A stretch of DNA of 64,000 nt from Apostichopus japonicus (Eukaryota; Echinodermata; Holothuroidea; Aspidochirotida; Stichopodidae): positions 18,598,898 through 18,662,897 of the forward strand of contig NC_092577.1 in assembly GCF_037975245.1 (NCBI RefSeq), given 5' to 3'. Below are positions 42,000 through 54,115 of this stretch, piece after piece (within the stretch, counting starts at the first letter, position 1; every line of letters starts with the position of its first letter). The translations under genes were made by a program, and so were the position numbers. Below the pieces are notes generated by a model. It saw only the letters and a list, made by a program, of their open reading frames with translations. It was not told the origin of the DNA and searched no databases.

Positions 42000-43999
42000 A
42001 TCTAAAGGAATAGTCTGGAGGATTTTACAAATGTTTCATATGTTAGACAAACATTTACAACGCAAACTGGTGATAAAATGAAACTCTTAGAGAATGGCCT
42101 GCAAATGGCTGGTCAAATCTCAAATGTGAGATAAAAATGACAAATTTATCTAAACTATATGGTACTGAACACACTGCCTATCACATGTTTGAAAAAAAAA
42201 ATGTTCTAATCATTCAATAAATGGTCATTATTTTTCAAACAAATCGAAAAAGAATTGTCATTGATTTGTTAGTACGAAATCACCAGACTGAATAGAATCT
42301 ACTGAACTAGTGTCTTTAAAATGCATTTTCTTAATCTTTAACAATTAATATCTCTGAAACGTAACATGGTATGAAAGTAGATTTTGTAACATTTTCTTTA
42401 TAAAATTGTCATTTATCGTTTACAAATTTCAAACATCCAAGGGAATATTCCTTAAATAAATTGTAATTGTATTTTTTTTTTCTCCAAAATTTATTCCTTC
42501 ATAGTATTTATTTAAATAACTAAAGACGAAGTCATATTTAAATGAAATGCAAGAATAAATGTTGGCAGCCAATATGTACTTTCTCACTTTTATTCTTGGT
42601 TCACTATTTACAGTACAAATAACAAAAGAATTGGACCTTTTCAATTTCCAGATCAGAATAACTGTTTTACAAAATAAGAAATCAGAGGGAACTTGGAGTC
42701 TTAGTGCATTGCTTGTAATCATGACTGCAACATGTGGTAATTGTCATTCCTGAGTGCGACAAAGACTGCAGTTGAAAAAAGATGGCGTAAAGTACAAATT
42801 TTGGCATTAATCTTCTGCGTGTATAAAACGACTTTCAACTGTGGGTATGCCTAGCCTCGGCATACGACTTACAAGGCAAAAGTTTTTTGTTTCTAACAAT
42901 TTGTTTATTCAGGTAGGGGCCTAGGCATAAGCCGTAGTCTCATAGCTTTTGGTAAGTGAATCTGTTAGTGTACCCCCGCCCCCTCATCTTACTTCCATAT
43001 GCTTAAAATAATTCTGTAAAATACAAATATTTGGCCCTCTAAGGGCCTACGACTCGGCATGAACATAGTTATAATTGTGGAATATAGAAACCCATGAATG
43101 AACTGAGGCCCGAAGTCAAGCTTAGGCCCTATGCATAATGAACTAATACTATGCTAAATCCATTTGTTTGCAAAATTCCATTAGGTTCTACGTTTTTACG
43201 ATCAAAAATATCATGTTTCGGGCTTCAATTCTGTAACAAATTCTATGTTACGAAAACGTTTCTCTTAACGATCATATCATCATCAGAAAGGTTAAGCTTG
43301 AAGGAGGCAAGAATATAGGTTGGCAAATTCCCGGGGGGAAAATGGTCACGATTGGTCAACCACAACACAGCTGTACTATTGTTCCTAAAGGCCTTAAGAA
43401 CGTATACAACGAAAAACATGGGTGTTATTTTTCGCCTTGTATCTCCTTCCCAGGTTTATAGCTCCATGATCTCCCACCCGAGCTACATTTGCGTCCTCGC
43501 ATTTTCTATACCCATAAAAATTACTAACAACACAACACACAATTCATTAAACAATGGTTCCCCTTAGATAACAAATGACTTCATTTATAATGTAAAGTCC
43601 TGGTTACAGTTTTGTTGTCTACCAAAAAGAGCACGAAATAGGCAGAAAAGAATATCAACTTTACGTTTGGTAAGAATATAAAGAAGGTAGTGAAAGAGGG
43701 TCTGTAAGAAAAATGTTAAAGATACAAATACGTAGTGTCCGTTGAAAAACACATCATTATCGACTTTTGTTCAAAAACAAAATCAAATTGCTGTGACACA
43801 TGGTGTCGACGTAAATATAAATTTAAGTAGCGAGAATACATGTGTCCATACAAAGTAACGTTTTTAAAACAATTTTCCGTGCTGGGTCTGGTTAACTTCC
43901 TTCCCGGCGATCGTTTTCGCTAATCATTGAAAACGGAGTAAGCAGAAAATTACAGGTTACGAAACCATGTATGTAACCGGTATATATAAAAGAAAGAAA
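42000..43999. other. No gene seen
   Basis: AT-rich non-coding DNA. Frames such as 42429-42722 (minus) and 43352-43567 (plus) have no domain. Confidence 0.45.
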
Positions 44000-44290
44000 C
44001 TATTTACAAGGGTTGGTTCTCTTTAAAATTTCTCTACAGTTACGTACATCCTCCCATCCTGGAGTACCACCGTTGAAATCCTCTTCTTTGGTTGTTCTGT
44101 CTTTGTTATTACCCACCAGCGGTCTATTCGCATCTTCTCTGGCCTTTTTAGTACCTCGACCACGAGACAGGCTTCTTTTGAGTGGGGTTACTACTGGTGT
44201 TGGGGGAGTGTCCCTCTGCTCGATAGCTTCGTCCAAATGGTTCTCTTGCTGAAACTCCGTAGCAGAATGGGGTAATCCGACGATAGCCTG
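44000..44290 (-). other. Open frame, unrecognised
   Basis: The frame is open on the minus strand from about 44290 to a TAG at 44000. The protein would be basic and disordered-looking (R-S-L-S-R-G-R-G-T-K-K-A-R-E-D), as in gag or ORF1 linkers. It stands downstream of nothing recognisable; weak candidate only. Confidence 0.2.
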
Positions 44291-44867
44291 AAGTGTAGGC
44301 CAATCTGGCCGCAGATCGAGGTTAGCAGGAACTAGGCTCGTTAGGTTACTTTAAGCCTAGGTTTACCTGCCTGGTGTCTTCCGATTTATGGCGACTACTC
44401 TTATGTCGAACCACGTCGGCCTTGTTAGTAATGACATTCTTCACATCTAAAGATTTTCCTGCTGTCTCCGCATCATAACGTTTCAGTTCACTGAGATCAG
44501 TAACGTCTTTTACAGTCTCTGCACTTGAATTCGGCTTCTTATAAGTGAGACATTTTTACTTGTTCCTGATGACGATGCAACCCGGAAATGACCGTGTGGA
44601 AGATCTAGCTGAAACTAGTGTACGGCATAGTGTCCGATGTTTTGTTTTTCATGCCACGGTGGAGGAAAGATTAAACAAGGAGATCCGCGATGGTATTATC
44701 TTACGTAAGGCCAACGCGTCGACGCTACTGCTTTTCATTTTCCGCCTCGATGACCGGTTTGCTGAGGTGCTTCGCTGATCAAAGACTTCTGTAACAACCA
44801 CAGGGGCGGATCCTCTCCGGTGTAAGGCTTGAAACGGTTGTGCGGTTTCTTGTCTTTAGTATTTTTA
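44291..44867. other. No gene seen
   Basis: Non-coding. A plus-strand frame at 44545-44778 has no domain. Confidence 0.4.
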
Positions 44868-45781
44868 TTACCCCGTTATTATATAGCGCATAATCCAAAA
44901 GTTCAATGCGCTTAAAAATAAGTCTTCTTTATACGTATGTAACGATTCCAAAACGAATCCGAAAACAATGCCACGGGCAACGTTATTCAGCATACGTTGG
45001 AGTCGCTGCAACTGGGAGCCGGTAATGCCCGATAACAAAGCACAACAATAGTCCAACCGAGAAACCGCTAGGGCTCTGTACTGTGGTCCGACAGGCTTCA
45101 GTAGTGAGGTACTGCCGTATCGTGCCAATCCTGCGCAGATGGAGGTTGCAGGACTGGATGATGCTGGTAACCTGTGATTCCATAGTAAGATGGCCATCGA
45201 AATGGACTCCCAGGTTTCGGACACACCGTGGTGGGATGATTATGTTATCTTCAACGCGAACTCCGAAATGGCGACGCTGATGTGGTGGCATTAGGATGAG
45301 AATATCTGTTTTGTCATGGTTCAACATTAGGCTGCTCTTTGCCATCCATGCACTGATGTCACTGATGCATCGCTGAATACTGTCGATTGCTGGTGAGGCA
45401 CACGAGGGATCAAAATCCAAACACAACTGGATGTCGTCGGCATAACGATGATATGAGTGGGATGTTGTGACGATTGACAATGTGCTCAATTGGCCTAGTG
45501 TAGACGGAAAATAGCACTGAATCCAACACCGAGCCTTGGGCTCCATTGCGAATAGTAACAGATGGGCTGCATACGCCACCAATGCCGACTGCTTGTTTCC
45601 GTCCAGACAAATAGGATCTGAACCAACTGAGAGCCGTACCACCGGTGATATTCAATGAATTCTCAAGAGTGGCCAGCAGAATGCTGTGTCGGACCGTGTC
45701 AAAAGCTGCGCTAAGATCGAGAAGCGCAAGATGCACTGCCCTGTTCTTGTCAAGATGGCAGGCGAGATCGCTCTTTAACAC
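44868..45781 (-). mobile_element. L2-type LINE, degenerate RT 3' half
   Basis: On the minus strand: palm motif A L-L-D-L-S-A-A-F-D-T-V (about 45690-45725), S-W-F-R-S-Y-L-S-G-R, motif B as G-A-Q-G-S-V-L, the catalytic box H-R-Y-A-D-D-I-Q-L (about 45425-45460), L-N-H-D-K-T-D, V-R-N-L-G-V-H-F-D and S-R-L-D-Y-C-C-A-L-L. These motifs fit L2/CR1-group elements. The 3' end has a GCGCTATATAATAA run near 44880, as L2 ends often have. Three frames are used, so at least two indels. It joins the 3' side of Gypsy C and removed that element's 3' LTR or landed beside its truncation. Confidence 0.75.
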
Positions 45782-45878
45782 GATATATCACATCTCAGTT
45801 TCTTCAGAATTTCCCTGGCCCTTCCCAACGTTTCTGGACTTTAGGGGAAATCCCTCTCTTCCTCTTGGTGTTTAGCAG

Positions 45879-46830
45879 TCATATCAAATTCCCCTGAGTA
45901 AACTCCTGGTTGTATGCACCTTTATCGTGAAACTTCTTTTGTTTATCACTGCCTAGTTTTAGCTTCCCTCTTGCAATCTCATGTATTCTGTGTATGGTCT
46001 TATCTAACGCCTGGGGAAGATGGGCGCTTAGCGGCAAGGTAAACATCCCTTGCCAGCATGATTTCAGCCGGCGAAAACCCGTTGCTCCCATGCGCCGCGG
46101 AGCGATAAGCCATTAGAAGGTACGGCAGCCACGCATCTCAGTCTTTCTGATTTTCATTTACAACAAGGGAGAGCATATCTTGCAGGGTCCGACTAAATCG
46201 CTCCACCATCCCGTCGGATTGTGGATGGAACGGTGTCGTCCTTGTCCAACAGTCGACACATGTTGGAATAGTTCGGATTCAAATTGTCGGCCCTGATCAG
46301 TGTGAAGTTCTTCGGGGACACCAAACCTGGCGACAGTTTCGGCTTCCATTTCGGCTATGGAAATGCTTCTGTCCATTTTGTGAAATAATCAGCTATGACA
46401 ACGACGTACCGATTACCCCGGCTTGATGCTGGCAGTGGTCCCATGATATCCATGGCGCAACGTTGTAGTACGTGTCCGGCGCCACACTGCGTTAAGGATG
46501 CATTGGCCTTTTTTCTACGGCGATTGCGTGATGCGCATGCGTCACAGCTCTTACACCATTTCTCTACGTGGCCCCTATAACCACTCCAGTAATACAGTTC
46601 TCGGATACGATTAAGAGTCTTCTTCGTCATAAAATGGCCGGATTTCTATTGGGACTACCATCTGATGCAGTTCGCTATCTCCCGCGTGCGTCTGAAATTT
46701 ACGATACAGTACACCCCCTTTAAGAAGTAAGCAATCCCATTGGCTCTAATAGTTTTAAAGGCCGGACTGCCTGCAGGTATTTGCTCCCAAATTCGGTCTT
46801 CAATCCTGCACTTCTTTCCAAAGTAGTTGT
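45879..46830 (-). pseudogene. Gypsy C integrase
   Basis: Pieces in order: I-A-Y-F-L-K-G-G-V-L-Y-R-K-F and the H-H-C-C zinc domain ending C-K-S-C-D-A-C (46640-46540), the core with A-M-D-I-M-G-P-L-P, V-V-I-A-D-Y-F-T-K-W-T-E-A-F-P (about 46360-46400), then V-P-E-E-L-H-T-D-Q-G-R-Q-F-E-S-E (about 46260-46320), and the tail with L-P-Q-A-L-D-K and K-K-F-H-D (45879-46091). Frames change at about 46355 and 46230. Non-functional. Confidence 0.8.
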
Positions 46831-47340
46831 AAAGGTTGATTCACAATTTCTATGCGTAAAATATATTCATTGATCTGCAGCAATCTCGTGCAATCTTGCA
46901 TGGCAACCATTCCCAGATGCGAAATTCTTCACATGACTGCACCGCACAATAGTTAGTTTAAATTGTTTTGTGTAAGAAGCCGAGACGTCTCGCACTGGGC
47001 ATATTCCTCACATACTGAAAAGTCTTTGTACAGACCACAACCATGCATGCTGTTAAGATAAATTTTTTGCCACACCTTAAGACTACCAACTAAGCCGTTA
47101 TTTTCAAGAGTCCAAAGAGGTACGTTAATTTATGTTATGGTTTAATGTTATAAGTTTACCCCGGATCTAAAGGCTTTTTCCTGACCAATTGTATATGTAT
47201 TTGAACGAATGTGCACTTTGTAGTTGTTTGTATCATTATTATTTGTATTTGTAGTTTTCACGAAGGTAAAGAACAAAAGAAGAATAAATTAAAGAGCAAC
47301 CTTCCGTAGAAGACTCGGTCCTTTTTGACGGCTTCAGTTA
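46830..47340. mobile_element. About 500-bp non-coding insertion inside Gypsy C pol
   Basis: Pol homology stops after the RNase H end (I-D-D-S-D-I-G-P-I, about 47345-47370) and resumes at the pre-integrase segment (about 46825). The intervening DNA is AT-rich, non-coding and contains AATAAATTAAAG near 47283 on the plus strand. A solo LTR or MITE is plausible; no clear target duplication seen. Confidence 0.5.
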
Positions 47341-47344
47341 TAGT

Positions 47345-48087
47345 AGTATAGGCCCAATGTCGCTGTCGTCAATTTGCATTTTCCGTAACTCAGCAATGTG
47401 TTCATAGGTGGACCCATGAAGATGGTTGAATTTGTGAAATATCTCAAATATTATCGACAATTTCCACAGCCGGCTCTGACTCATTTCGTCTGTTTAGTAC
47501 AAGGCACCTGTTTCAAGGTCGGCTCCGCAAAGGTCGTCAAAGTCATATGTTGAGAGAGTCTCCACCCATCGGGCTAGCTGTCCCTCAGGACTACGAAAGT
47601 TGACTAGCCATCTTAAAGCGCCATGATCAGTTGGAACCACAAACCTGGCCCATAGAGGTAGTGATGAAAGTGTTTGATCGAGAGAACAATGGCCAACAGC
47701 TCTTTACGTGTAACGCCATAGTTCCTTTCCGCCTTAGATGGAGCCTTACTGAAGTAAGCTACAACCTTTTCTTGGGTAGACCCTTCAGTCACCTGGGACA
47801 GTACAGACCCTATGGGCCAAGTTACTGGCATCACTGTCGAGGATGAATGCCCGTTTCTCGTCCGGATAGACTAAAATAGGCGCCGACGACAGCTCCTGCT
47901 TCATCTTTCTGAAAGCAAGTTGACAGTCCTTATTCCATCTAGTCCCTTTCTTTTCAGTTAGGCGAAACAAAGGTGCGCAAATATGGGAGAATCCCTTTAC
48001 AAATCGGCGATAGTAGGAACATAACCCGACGAAACTACGCACTTCCGTAGTGGAACAGGGCAGGGCGTTGGCCACTCTAGTACACAC
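47345..48087 (-). pseudogene. Gypsy C RT connection and RNase H
   Basis: Shows T-E-V-R-S-F-V-G-L-C-S-Y-Y-R-R-F-V-K-G-F (about 47990-48060), W-N-K-D-C-Q-L-A-F, I-L-D-S-D-A-S (RNase H first Asp, about 47830), Y-F-S-K, E-R-N-Y-G-V-T-R-K-E-L-L-A (Glu) and T-D-H-G-A-L-R-W (Asp, about 47615-47635), then R-W-V-E-T-L-S. Frame changes near 47830 and 47630. Confidence 0.8.
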
Positions 48088-48149
48088 CGGATTTTATCAG
48101 GGTCAGAGGCGATTTCTTCGCTTGAAACGAAATGTCCCAGGTAGCTGAC

Positions 48150-48839
48150 TTATCCTCTAAAAAGATTACACTTTTTCGGGTTCAGCTGTAGTTTCGCCTC
48201 ACGAAGTCTCTGAAAAACGCCACCAAGTCGTTTCAGAGTTTTCTCCAAGGAGTCTCCATATACGATGACGTCATCAAGATACAGCAAACACAAGTTCAGC
48301 AGGGCGTTCAGAAAGTCCAAACGGAAGCACTTTAAACTGGAACAGACCGTTTCCGGTAACGAAAGCAGTTTTTGGATGGTCGCGTTCTTGAACCTCATCC
48401 TACAAGTACCCGCTCCCCAGATCGAGCGTTCAAAACCACTTTGCACCGGAAACAGTGTCTAGGGTGTCGTCAATTCGGGGTAGGGGGTACGAGTCCATTT
48501 CGGTTACGTCATTTAGCTTCCTGTAGCCGACACAGAATCTAGTGGAGACGTCTTTCTTTTTCACTAGTACTATCGGTCACGCCCAAGCTCTCACCGAAGG
48601 CTCGATAATGTCATGGTCAAGCATTCTCTCCACTTCTATCCGAGCCTCACCCTTACGATGTATCGGGAGTCTACGTGGCGCTTGCTGAATTGGTCTTGCC
48701 GCCCCTGTGTTAATCTCATGTTGCACCAGGTCTGTTCGTCGAGGTCCTCTTGATCTAGCAAAACATCGGCATTAAACGCAAGGCATTTCCTGACTTCTGT
48801 TCCCGATTGAACCACTAAAGTGACGGTTTCACGTTCCAT
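48150..48839 (-). pseudogene. Gypsy C reverse transcriptase
   Basis: The catalytic Y-L-D-D is at about 48270-48281 followed by L-Q-L-N-P-K-K-C-N-L-F, the RT thumb start. Upstream pieces (48440-48840) include the Y-R-L-P-R-I-D-D-T block in broken frames. The first ~35 residues of the 48446 frame are out of phase with RT, so an indel lies near 48330-48400. Confidence 0.7.
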
Positions 48840-49224
48840 GATATCTTCTTATTATTGTTTGCGAGAGCTATGGGCCACTCGGGCACGGCGGGTTGCATAG
48901 CAACATGCATGCATGTATACAGATGGGTTTGATAAGTATCATTATTATACGGTAGTACAGGGCACATTGTAGTCAGTTAATTAAGTCGAAAAGACACAAT
49001 GTTGTGTTAGTGTCCTATTTATCCGACTCAGCTACTTTGAGGAGCGGCTCAGTTAACCGTCCTTAAGAACTTAATTGGCGTGCGGCTCGGTTAATTCAGT
49101 ACAACTCCGCAATGCAAACCCCTGTAAAGGTTCTGCCAACTGAGTAGGCCCAGTAGGCGGTCCATCATCACACCCCTACTTCTTCCTTGCAGGGTTCTAC
49201 AGCCCATAGACGGCTTGTTTTCTA

Positions 49225-49800
49225 TTATTCTGCAGTGTAGCATTCATTTACGAATGTTTCCTCATACAGTGTAATAGGTCGGTTCGACGGGTTCATCAGT
49301 CTCAGCGGTACCAGCTCGTTTGAGGGGTATACGAGTATCTTGGCAATCATCAGACCATGTCTCTCTGTAAAACTGTCGTTACACTTCACTACAGCAGGTA
49401 CCTCGACTCCAGCTCTCCCTGGAATTCTCGCGGCTACCATTTTCTCGCTTCCCGGGGGGATCACTACCGTTTTGGCTATCACAACCCTACAACGATGTTG
49501 TCATGTTGTATACTTCTAATGGTCAGCTCCCCTTTCCAAGCGTCAATGGTACAGTTATACCTCCGAAGGATGTCGTAACCCAAAAGTCAAGGATGTCTGC
49601 TACCCAGATCTGCTACGTACTTTCAACTGGAGTCTACCACACCCCGAGAACGTGAGGTCTACCGTCTGCAACAGCTATGTCGAGAGATACATCCTTGAGC
49701 TTTTTGGCGTCTTTTTGGCGGACAATTGCTCGACGAATCCCGTTCGCACTACCGTCGGGTCAGCTCCGGTGTCGACAAGTACACTCCCTTCGACACCCTC
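49225..49800 (-). pseudogene. Gypsy C protease and linker to RT
   Basis: The active site V-L-V-D-T-G-A-D is encoded at about 49760-49785, then a stop-containing stretch and a frame (49225-49482) with P-P-G-S-E-K-M-V-A-A-R-I-P and T-L-Y-E-E-T, a linker typical of Gypsy elements between protease and RT. Confidence 0.65.
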
Positions 49801-49883
49801 TAGCTCTCCCCGTACTTACAAACCACTCGCACCTACAGACCGCAACCTCTTCCATGAGAGTGTTACATTGCTGTGGACTTGCC

Positions 49884-50990
49884 CTAGAAGACCGACTTCT
49901 CCTCGTTTTCCTGTTTCGTTTCCTCCTCTGCAAGGGAAACCTCTTTAAGGGGGGAAGGACAGTTCCTCCGAAAATGGCCCACCTCTCCACAGTTGCAGCA
50001 TTTCATTTTTTTCCGCCTTTCTTGGCCTTCCTTTAACACGTTCGTGTTGTTCACTACAAGCAGTTTTTGTAGCTGTTTAGTAAGTTCGGAGAATTCTTCG
50101 GTCATTGTTGTTTGCCCAGTGTTTTACTGAAATCATCTATCGCACCGCACTTGTTTATATCTTCCATCTGATGTCACTGTCGCTTATGGCATGTATGAAG
50201 AACTCTTTTGATAGGGTCTCTTTCATCTCAATAGAGGCATTAGGGTAAGCACGGGAGGTAAGTCGCTGTATATCATGGGCCAATTCTGGAATACTCTCCC
50301 CTTGTTGTTGGGTCCTGTTACGTAAGCGCCTTCTGAATAGTTCTGTCTGGTTAGATCTCCCAAATCTTTGTTCGAGCGCATCCGTGAGAGATTCAAATCT
50401 TCTTCTCTTCGCTGCATCGAGATCAGCAAGGACAGTCTGTGCTGGGCCTCATCAGGCTTGCCGCTAGTTGTAACGCCCTTGTTCTCTCATCCCAACAGTT
50501 TAGCTCTGATATTAGCTCAAACTGAACTATGTAATCCTCCCAGGATGTTGAGCTATTAAATGAGGGCGCTGTTACTCTGAAAACACTCGAAATGGGGGCC
50601 TGGGGCTCGTACTGCGGGTGCCACATCATTACTCATAGACAACCTTCGATTTCTCCCTTCCTCCCGCCATTGATACCCTGGTCTCATACCAGGTCGCAAT
50701 TCGTTTGTTCTAAAACTCCCCCGGGCCGTAGGCTGGAGCGCTATCATATGCCTCTGTCGGCTGCTGCATTACAATTTCTTCCTTTGGGCCACCCCGTGGT
50801 TGCAATCTACTCACCTCCAGGGCATCCTCTCTAGCTCTCCTCTTGTATCCCTGGTTTACCAACGGACGGCGGTCTTCATCTCCCCAAGCTTCACCACGTT
50901 CGTCGGCCAATTCGTACGATCTGCCTACCGTCGGACGACGGTTTTCCTCCGTCATAGCCTCTGGACCCACAGGAAAGTCAGCCAACCTGT
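49884..50990 (-). pseudogene. Gypsy C gag
   Basis: A zinc knuckle C-N-C-G-E-V-G-H-F-R-R-N-C of the standard CX2CX4HX4C type lies at about 49959-49997. Upstream, W-E-D-Y-I-V-Q-F-E-L-I-S-E-L-N-C-W-D (about 50490-50550) is the capsid helix region. The N-terminal part (50710-50985) is charged and proline-poor. Frames change at about 50420 and 50220. Gag packages the element RNA; this copy cannot. Confidence 0.7.
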
Positions 50991-51200
50991 GACCGTCCCC
51001 TATCTCCTCAGCCAGACTCGTCTTGGTATTTCGTCGTTTGTATCGGCCCTCCCCATGATGTCGGTCTAACTGGCACGTTCAGAGGATCGAATTCATCCAC
51101 ATCAGGGATGTTCTCGTCCGGAAGTGACCACGAAGCCGGCTCCTTCACCACAGACTGGTCGAAGGGGTTGATCCCAGACAACTCCAGAGAGGCACTAGAA

Positions 51201-51217
51201 TCCCACCGCTGCCACCA
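51201..51217 (-). promoter_or_regulatory. Gypsy C primer binding site
   Basis: The minus strand reads TGGTGGCAGCGGTGGGA one base inside the LTR edge. The first 12 bases equal the Gypsy B site, so the same tRNA may prime both. Confidence 0.8.
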
Positions 51218-51218
51218 A

Positions 51219-51620
51219 TGTAACGCTGCCAACGTATAAGTAGTGACAAACCTGTCGGGAAACAAACTGAAAGAGGGGGTGTACACGGGGACGGGTACAG
51301 ATTAACTCTAAAACAGGAGGCAGACACTAGAGTTGTAGAAAGTATTATTACTCATCTCGTTCTACATCTACAGCGTATAGTATAACAATATTGACATTTG
51401 CCCAATATATCGTGCTGGGGTCGGGCACAACTCAAGGATAAGCAGGGCTAAGTTAGACTGGGGCTGCGCAAGGGTCGGGCAGCACAGGCTTCGGGCGATC
51501 AACCGGTGTCGGGCAGCCTAGGCGTCGGGCAATCCACTTGTCTCGGGTAGCGCAGGGGTCGGGCAATCCGCTGGACTCGGGCAGCGCCGAGATGCAGGCA
51601 CTTTAAAATGCTTATACACA
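51219..51620 (-). repeat. Gypsy C 5' LTR (outer end not fixed)
   Basis: Starts TGTAACG next to the primer site. The outer end cannot be set because the partner LTR is missing; 51620 is a guess and the LTR may run to about 52050. It contains a GC-rich minisatellite. Confidence 0.5.
51416..51592. repeat. Minisatellite of about 20-bp TCGGGC units
   Basis: Seven exact TCGGGC and one TCGGGT words spaced about 18-22 bases, alternating TCGGGCAGC and TCGGGCAATCC contexts. Confidence 0.75.
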
Positions 51621-51805
51621 TTTGTTTTGACTTAGGCAGATATCATAAGCTGTACCACGAGCCGCCCAAATGTATAATGTTCCTCGGTCTTGCACCCGAC
51701 CGACTTTTCAGTAACGAAAGAACCCTTCATTATGTACCCCGGAAATATGGCGCGAGAAAGCGGAATATATTACGTACAAATATATATATATGCTGTACTT
51801 GCGAA

Positions 51806-51811
<6 letters not shown>

Positions 51812-51841
<30 letters not shown>
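51812..51841. repeat. (TA)n microsatellite
   Basis: Fifteen TA dinucleotides in a row. Confidence 0.9.
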
Positions 51842-51844
<3 letters not shown>

Positions 51845-51849
51845 AAATA

Positions 51850-53655
51850 TTCTTTAAAAATAAATTCGTAAAATAAATTCTGTAAGAAAAATATATATGC
51901 TGTACAAAATACGGAGCTCAGTAAGTGCCAACTAAGAAGTTTTGTTGTTCGGATTAGTTCGTGCCGCGGAAGTCCAGCGTTACGGCCTGTACCCGTGCAG
52001 TGCACAGTACTAGACCAACACTTCACTTTAGTACTCAGTAGACACATCATGGCCGATCACTCAAAATTCAGAGACATGAGGCAGCAGTTCGAACGGCTCT
52101 CAAGTCTAATAGAGTAGGTGGTGGCAAACTCGTCGGTCAACCAATTGACACAGAACTCACCACCAGCATCCACATCCCATCGTTTAACTTGAAGTGAAGG
52201 GCAGCAAGTCCGGCCTGTACCTAGGACTAACGTTAGTAATACCGTACTAACTAGGCCAAACGTCAGTGCTCGGAAAAGGCACGGCACCAGTACCCAACAG
52301 GAGTTTACAGAGCTGTTTCGATCTTCAAGGAGCTCAGGGTCAAGACAGACACCCCAAGACAGAACCGGGGTAGCATTGAGGCGGTCAAGTTCACGGAGAT
52401 TCGAACCGTATGAAACAAATGGTACGTGGGCCTAGGCTAATGCTAATTGCATGTAGCCTTTACGTCAATCTTGAGGAACGGCTAGGCCCACCTAACTCAG
52501 GTCTATAGCCTACTGTAGGCGTACATTGGTCTGCCGTAGGCTAGCAGGCCTATACTACTAAAACAGGATCAATCACAAATCATGAAATGGGTCATAGGAA
52601 CTGTAGAAATACCCACCAAGGAACATATACCCAAGTGAGGAGGGATAGAAAAAAAAATTCAAAAGCATATTCACTGATTGTGATCAACAGTCTAGGCCTA
52701 ACACCTTTGAATTGTATAATGTTTCTCTGAGTCTGTGGGGGCCCCATCATCCTGTTCGGTTAAGGGTATTGTCTGTAGATAGATGGAGTAATTATAATCA
52801 AAAGGAAACTAAAGAAGCTTACATAGCCTAATTGTGGAATATAACTTAAACTTTGTGTATGGTAGCAAATATTCAGCTACACAATCATTAAACTATAGTT
52901 CTATAAATTTTGGGTGTGTTGATACTAAAAATTAATTATACAAGGCTTGGCATATAGTGAGGTGAGAACCTTACACCCAAGGGTTGAAATAAGGATTTGT
53001 GGACCAGGAGCCACTTTTTTAGAAAGTGGTTCGCGGCATATTCAGTAGGACCAGGAGCTAAACTAGGAGAAACAAAATTCAAGTACGGCATGTACGTATC
53101 AGTACAGGTGTTGTGCGATATATAAACCATGTGCACCAGTGCTATTGTGCATGCACTCGATCGATCAGTGATTTATCAAATCGCTAGCAGTTACTATATA
53201 CAGTCACATCAAACAAATGAGGAAATGTTTCCAAGTGCACGTGTACAAACAGAACACTGGTTTGTTTCTTCTTTGAAGTAAGTTCGTAGTCCAGATATAT
53301 CTTCAAAAAGATTCAGTTTTTAATGATCACAGAAACACGACTGGTGGTTGTTTTGATCTTGTTCTGTTAACTTCCTCATATCTATATATTTTGCTAAATG
53401 TTTGTTAGTTCTTTTATGAAGGAGCTTTTAATTAGTGTAACATTTAGTCTCTATAAATCAAGTCATTGTGAGCAAAGACAGGTAATACAGCAGAATCCTG
53501 AAAAAGGCAACTCACATAGGGATCATATAATAATGTGTAAGCTGGTCAAAGGTCATCGGAGGTCAAATATTGAAATTGTAGGAGACAATATTTCAAGAAT
53601 CGTATTTGAAATGAGCAACAGTCTACGTTCAAAAACTGAAAAACTCTGTATCTGA
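51850..53655. other. No gene seen
   Basis: Non-coding DNA without domains. A plus-strand 85-codon frame (53398-53655) shows nothing recognisable. Confidence 0.45.
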
Positions 53656-54115
53656 TCAACCATGATGATACAGCAGACTTCAGTCCCTCAACTCCCTCCA
53701 ACACATGGACGCCTCGGACGCGGGCAGCCTCCGAGGTAAACCGTACATCAAAACAATTCATACCCCGGAGAGGTTTACGCTGAAGCGCGTCAACCTCTCC
53801 AGGGACCTTTAAACCAACAGAACGCAAAACTGAAAAAACTTGTACGGGGACGACCTTAGCCTCCCCCGAAAAACTCAACAATACGATTTTGCTGTCACGG
53901 CGAGCCGCCATGACAGCTAGGGGTGTGGCAAAGCCACGCACCTATACACAAACCAAAACGAAACAAACCCAAAACACAACTGTAAACTAATGAAGGGCCA
54001 ACGTAAAAACACAATATAGGTGTGGTCAACGAAAGGTGGAGAGCAGCCGAAAACACGTCCACACCCCACGAGAACTGAACTGAACTGTTTTGCTTAATTA
54101 TACAGTGGACCATCA
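53656..54115 (-). mobile_element. Tx1-like LINE 5' end: 5' UTR and ORF1 start
   Basis: An ATG at 53911 opens M-A-A-R-R-D-S-K-I-V-L-L-S-F-S-G-E-A and continues with P-G-E-V-D-A-L-Q-R and C-F-D-V-R-F-T-S to about 53680, then homology to itself stops. The basic start and the F-D-V-x-F pattern resemble the N-terminal part of ORF1 of Tx1-group elements. The 200 bp upstream are a plausible 5' UTR. LINE 5' ends without the body are unusual, so a deleted or rearranged copy is likely. The assignment rests on style, not on a second copy in this window. Confidence 0.4.

Larger units (their letters stand above)
45790..51620 (-). mobile_element. Ty3/Gypsy element C, degenerate, one LTR
   Basis: Minus-strand order from 51219 leftwards: primer binding site, gag with zinc knuckle, protease, RT, RNase H, integrase; the 3' LTR is missing. 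The right-hand sequence from 51219 begins TGTAACG and is the likely 5' LTR. Motifs such as Y-L-D-D-V-I-V-Y-G and the integrase H-T-D-Q-G-R-Q-F differ clearly from A and B, so this is another Gypsy lineage. Frame breaks are numerous and pol is further split by an about 500-bp insertion (46830-47340). Confidence 0.85.
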
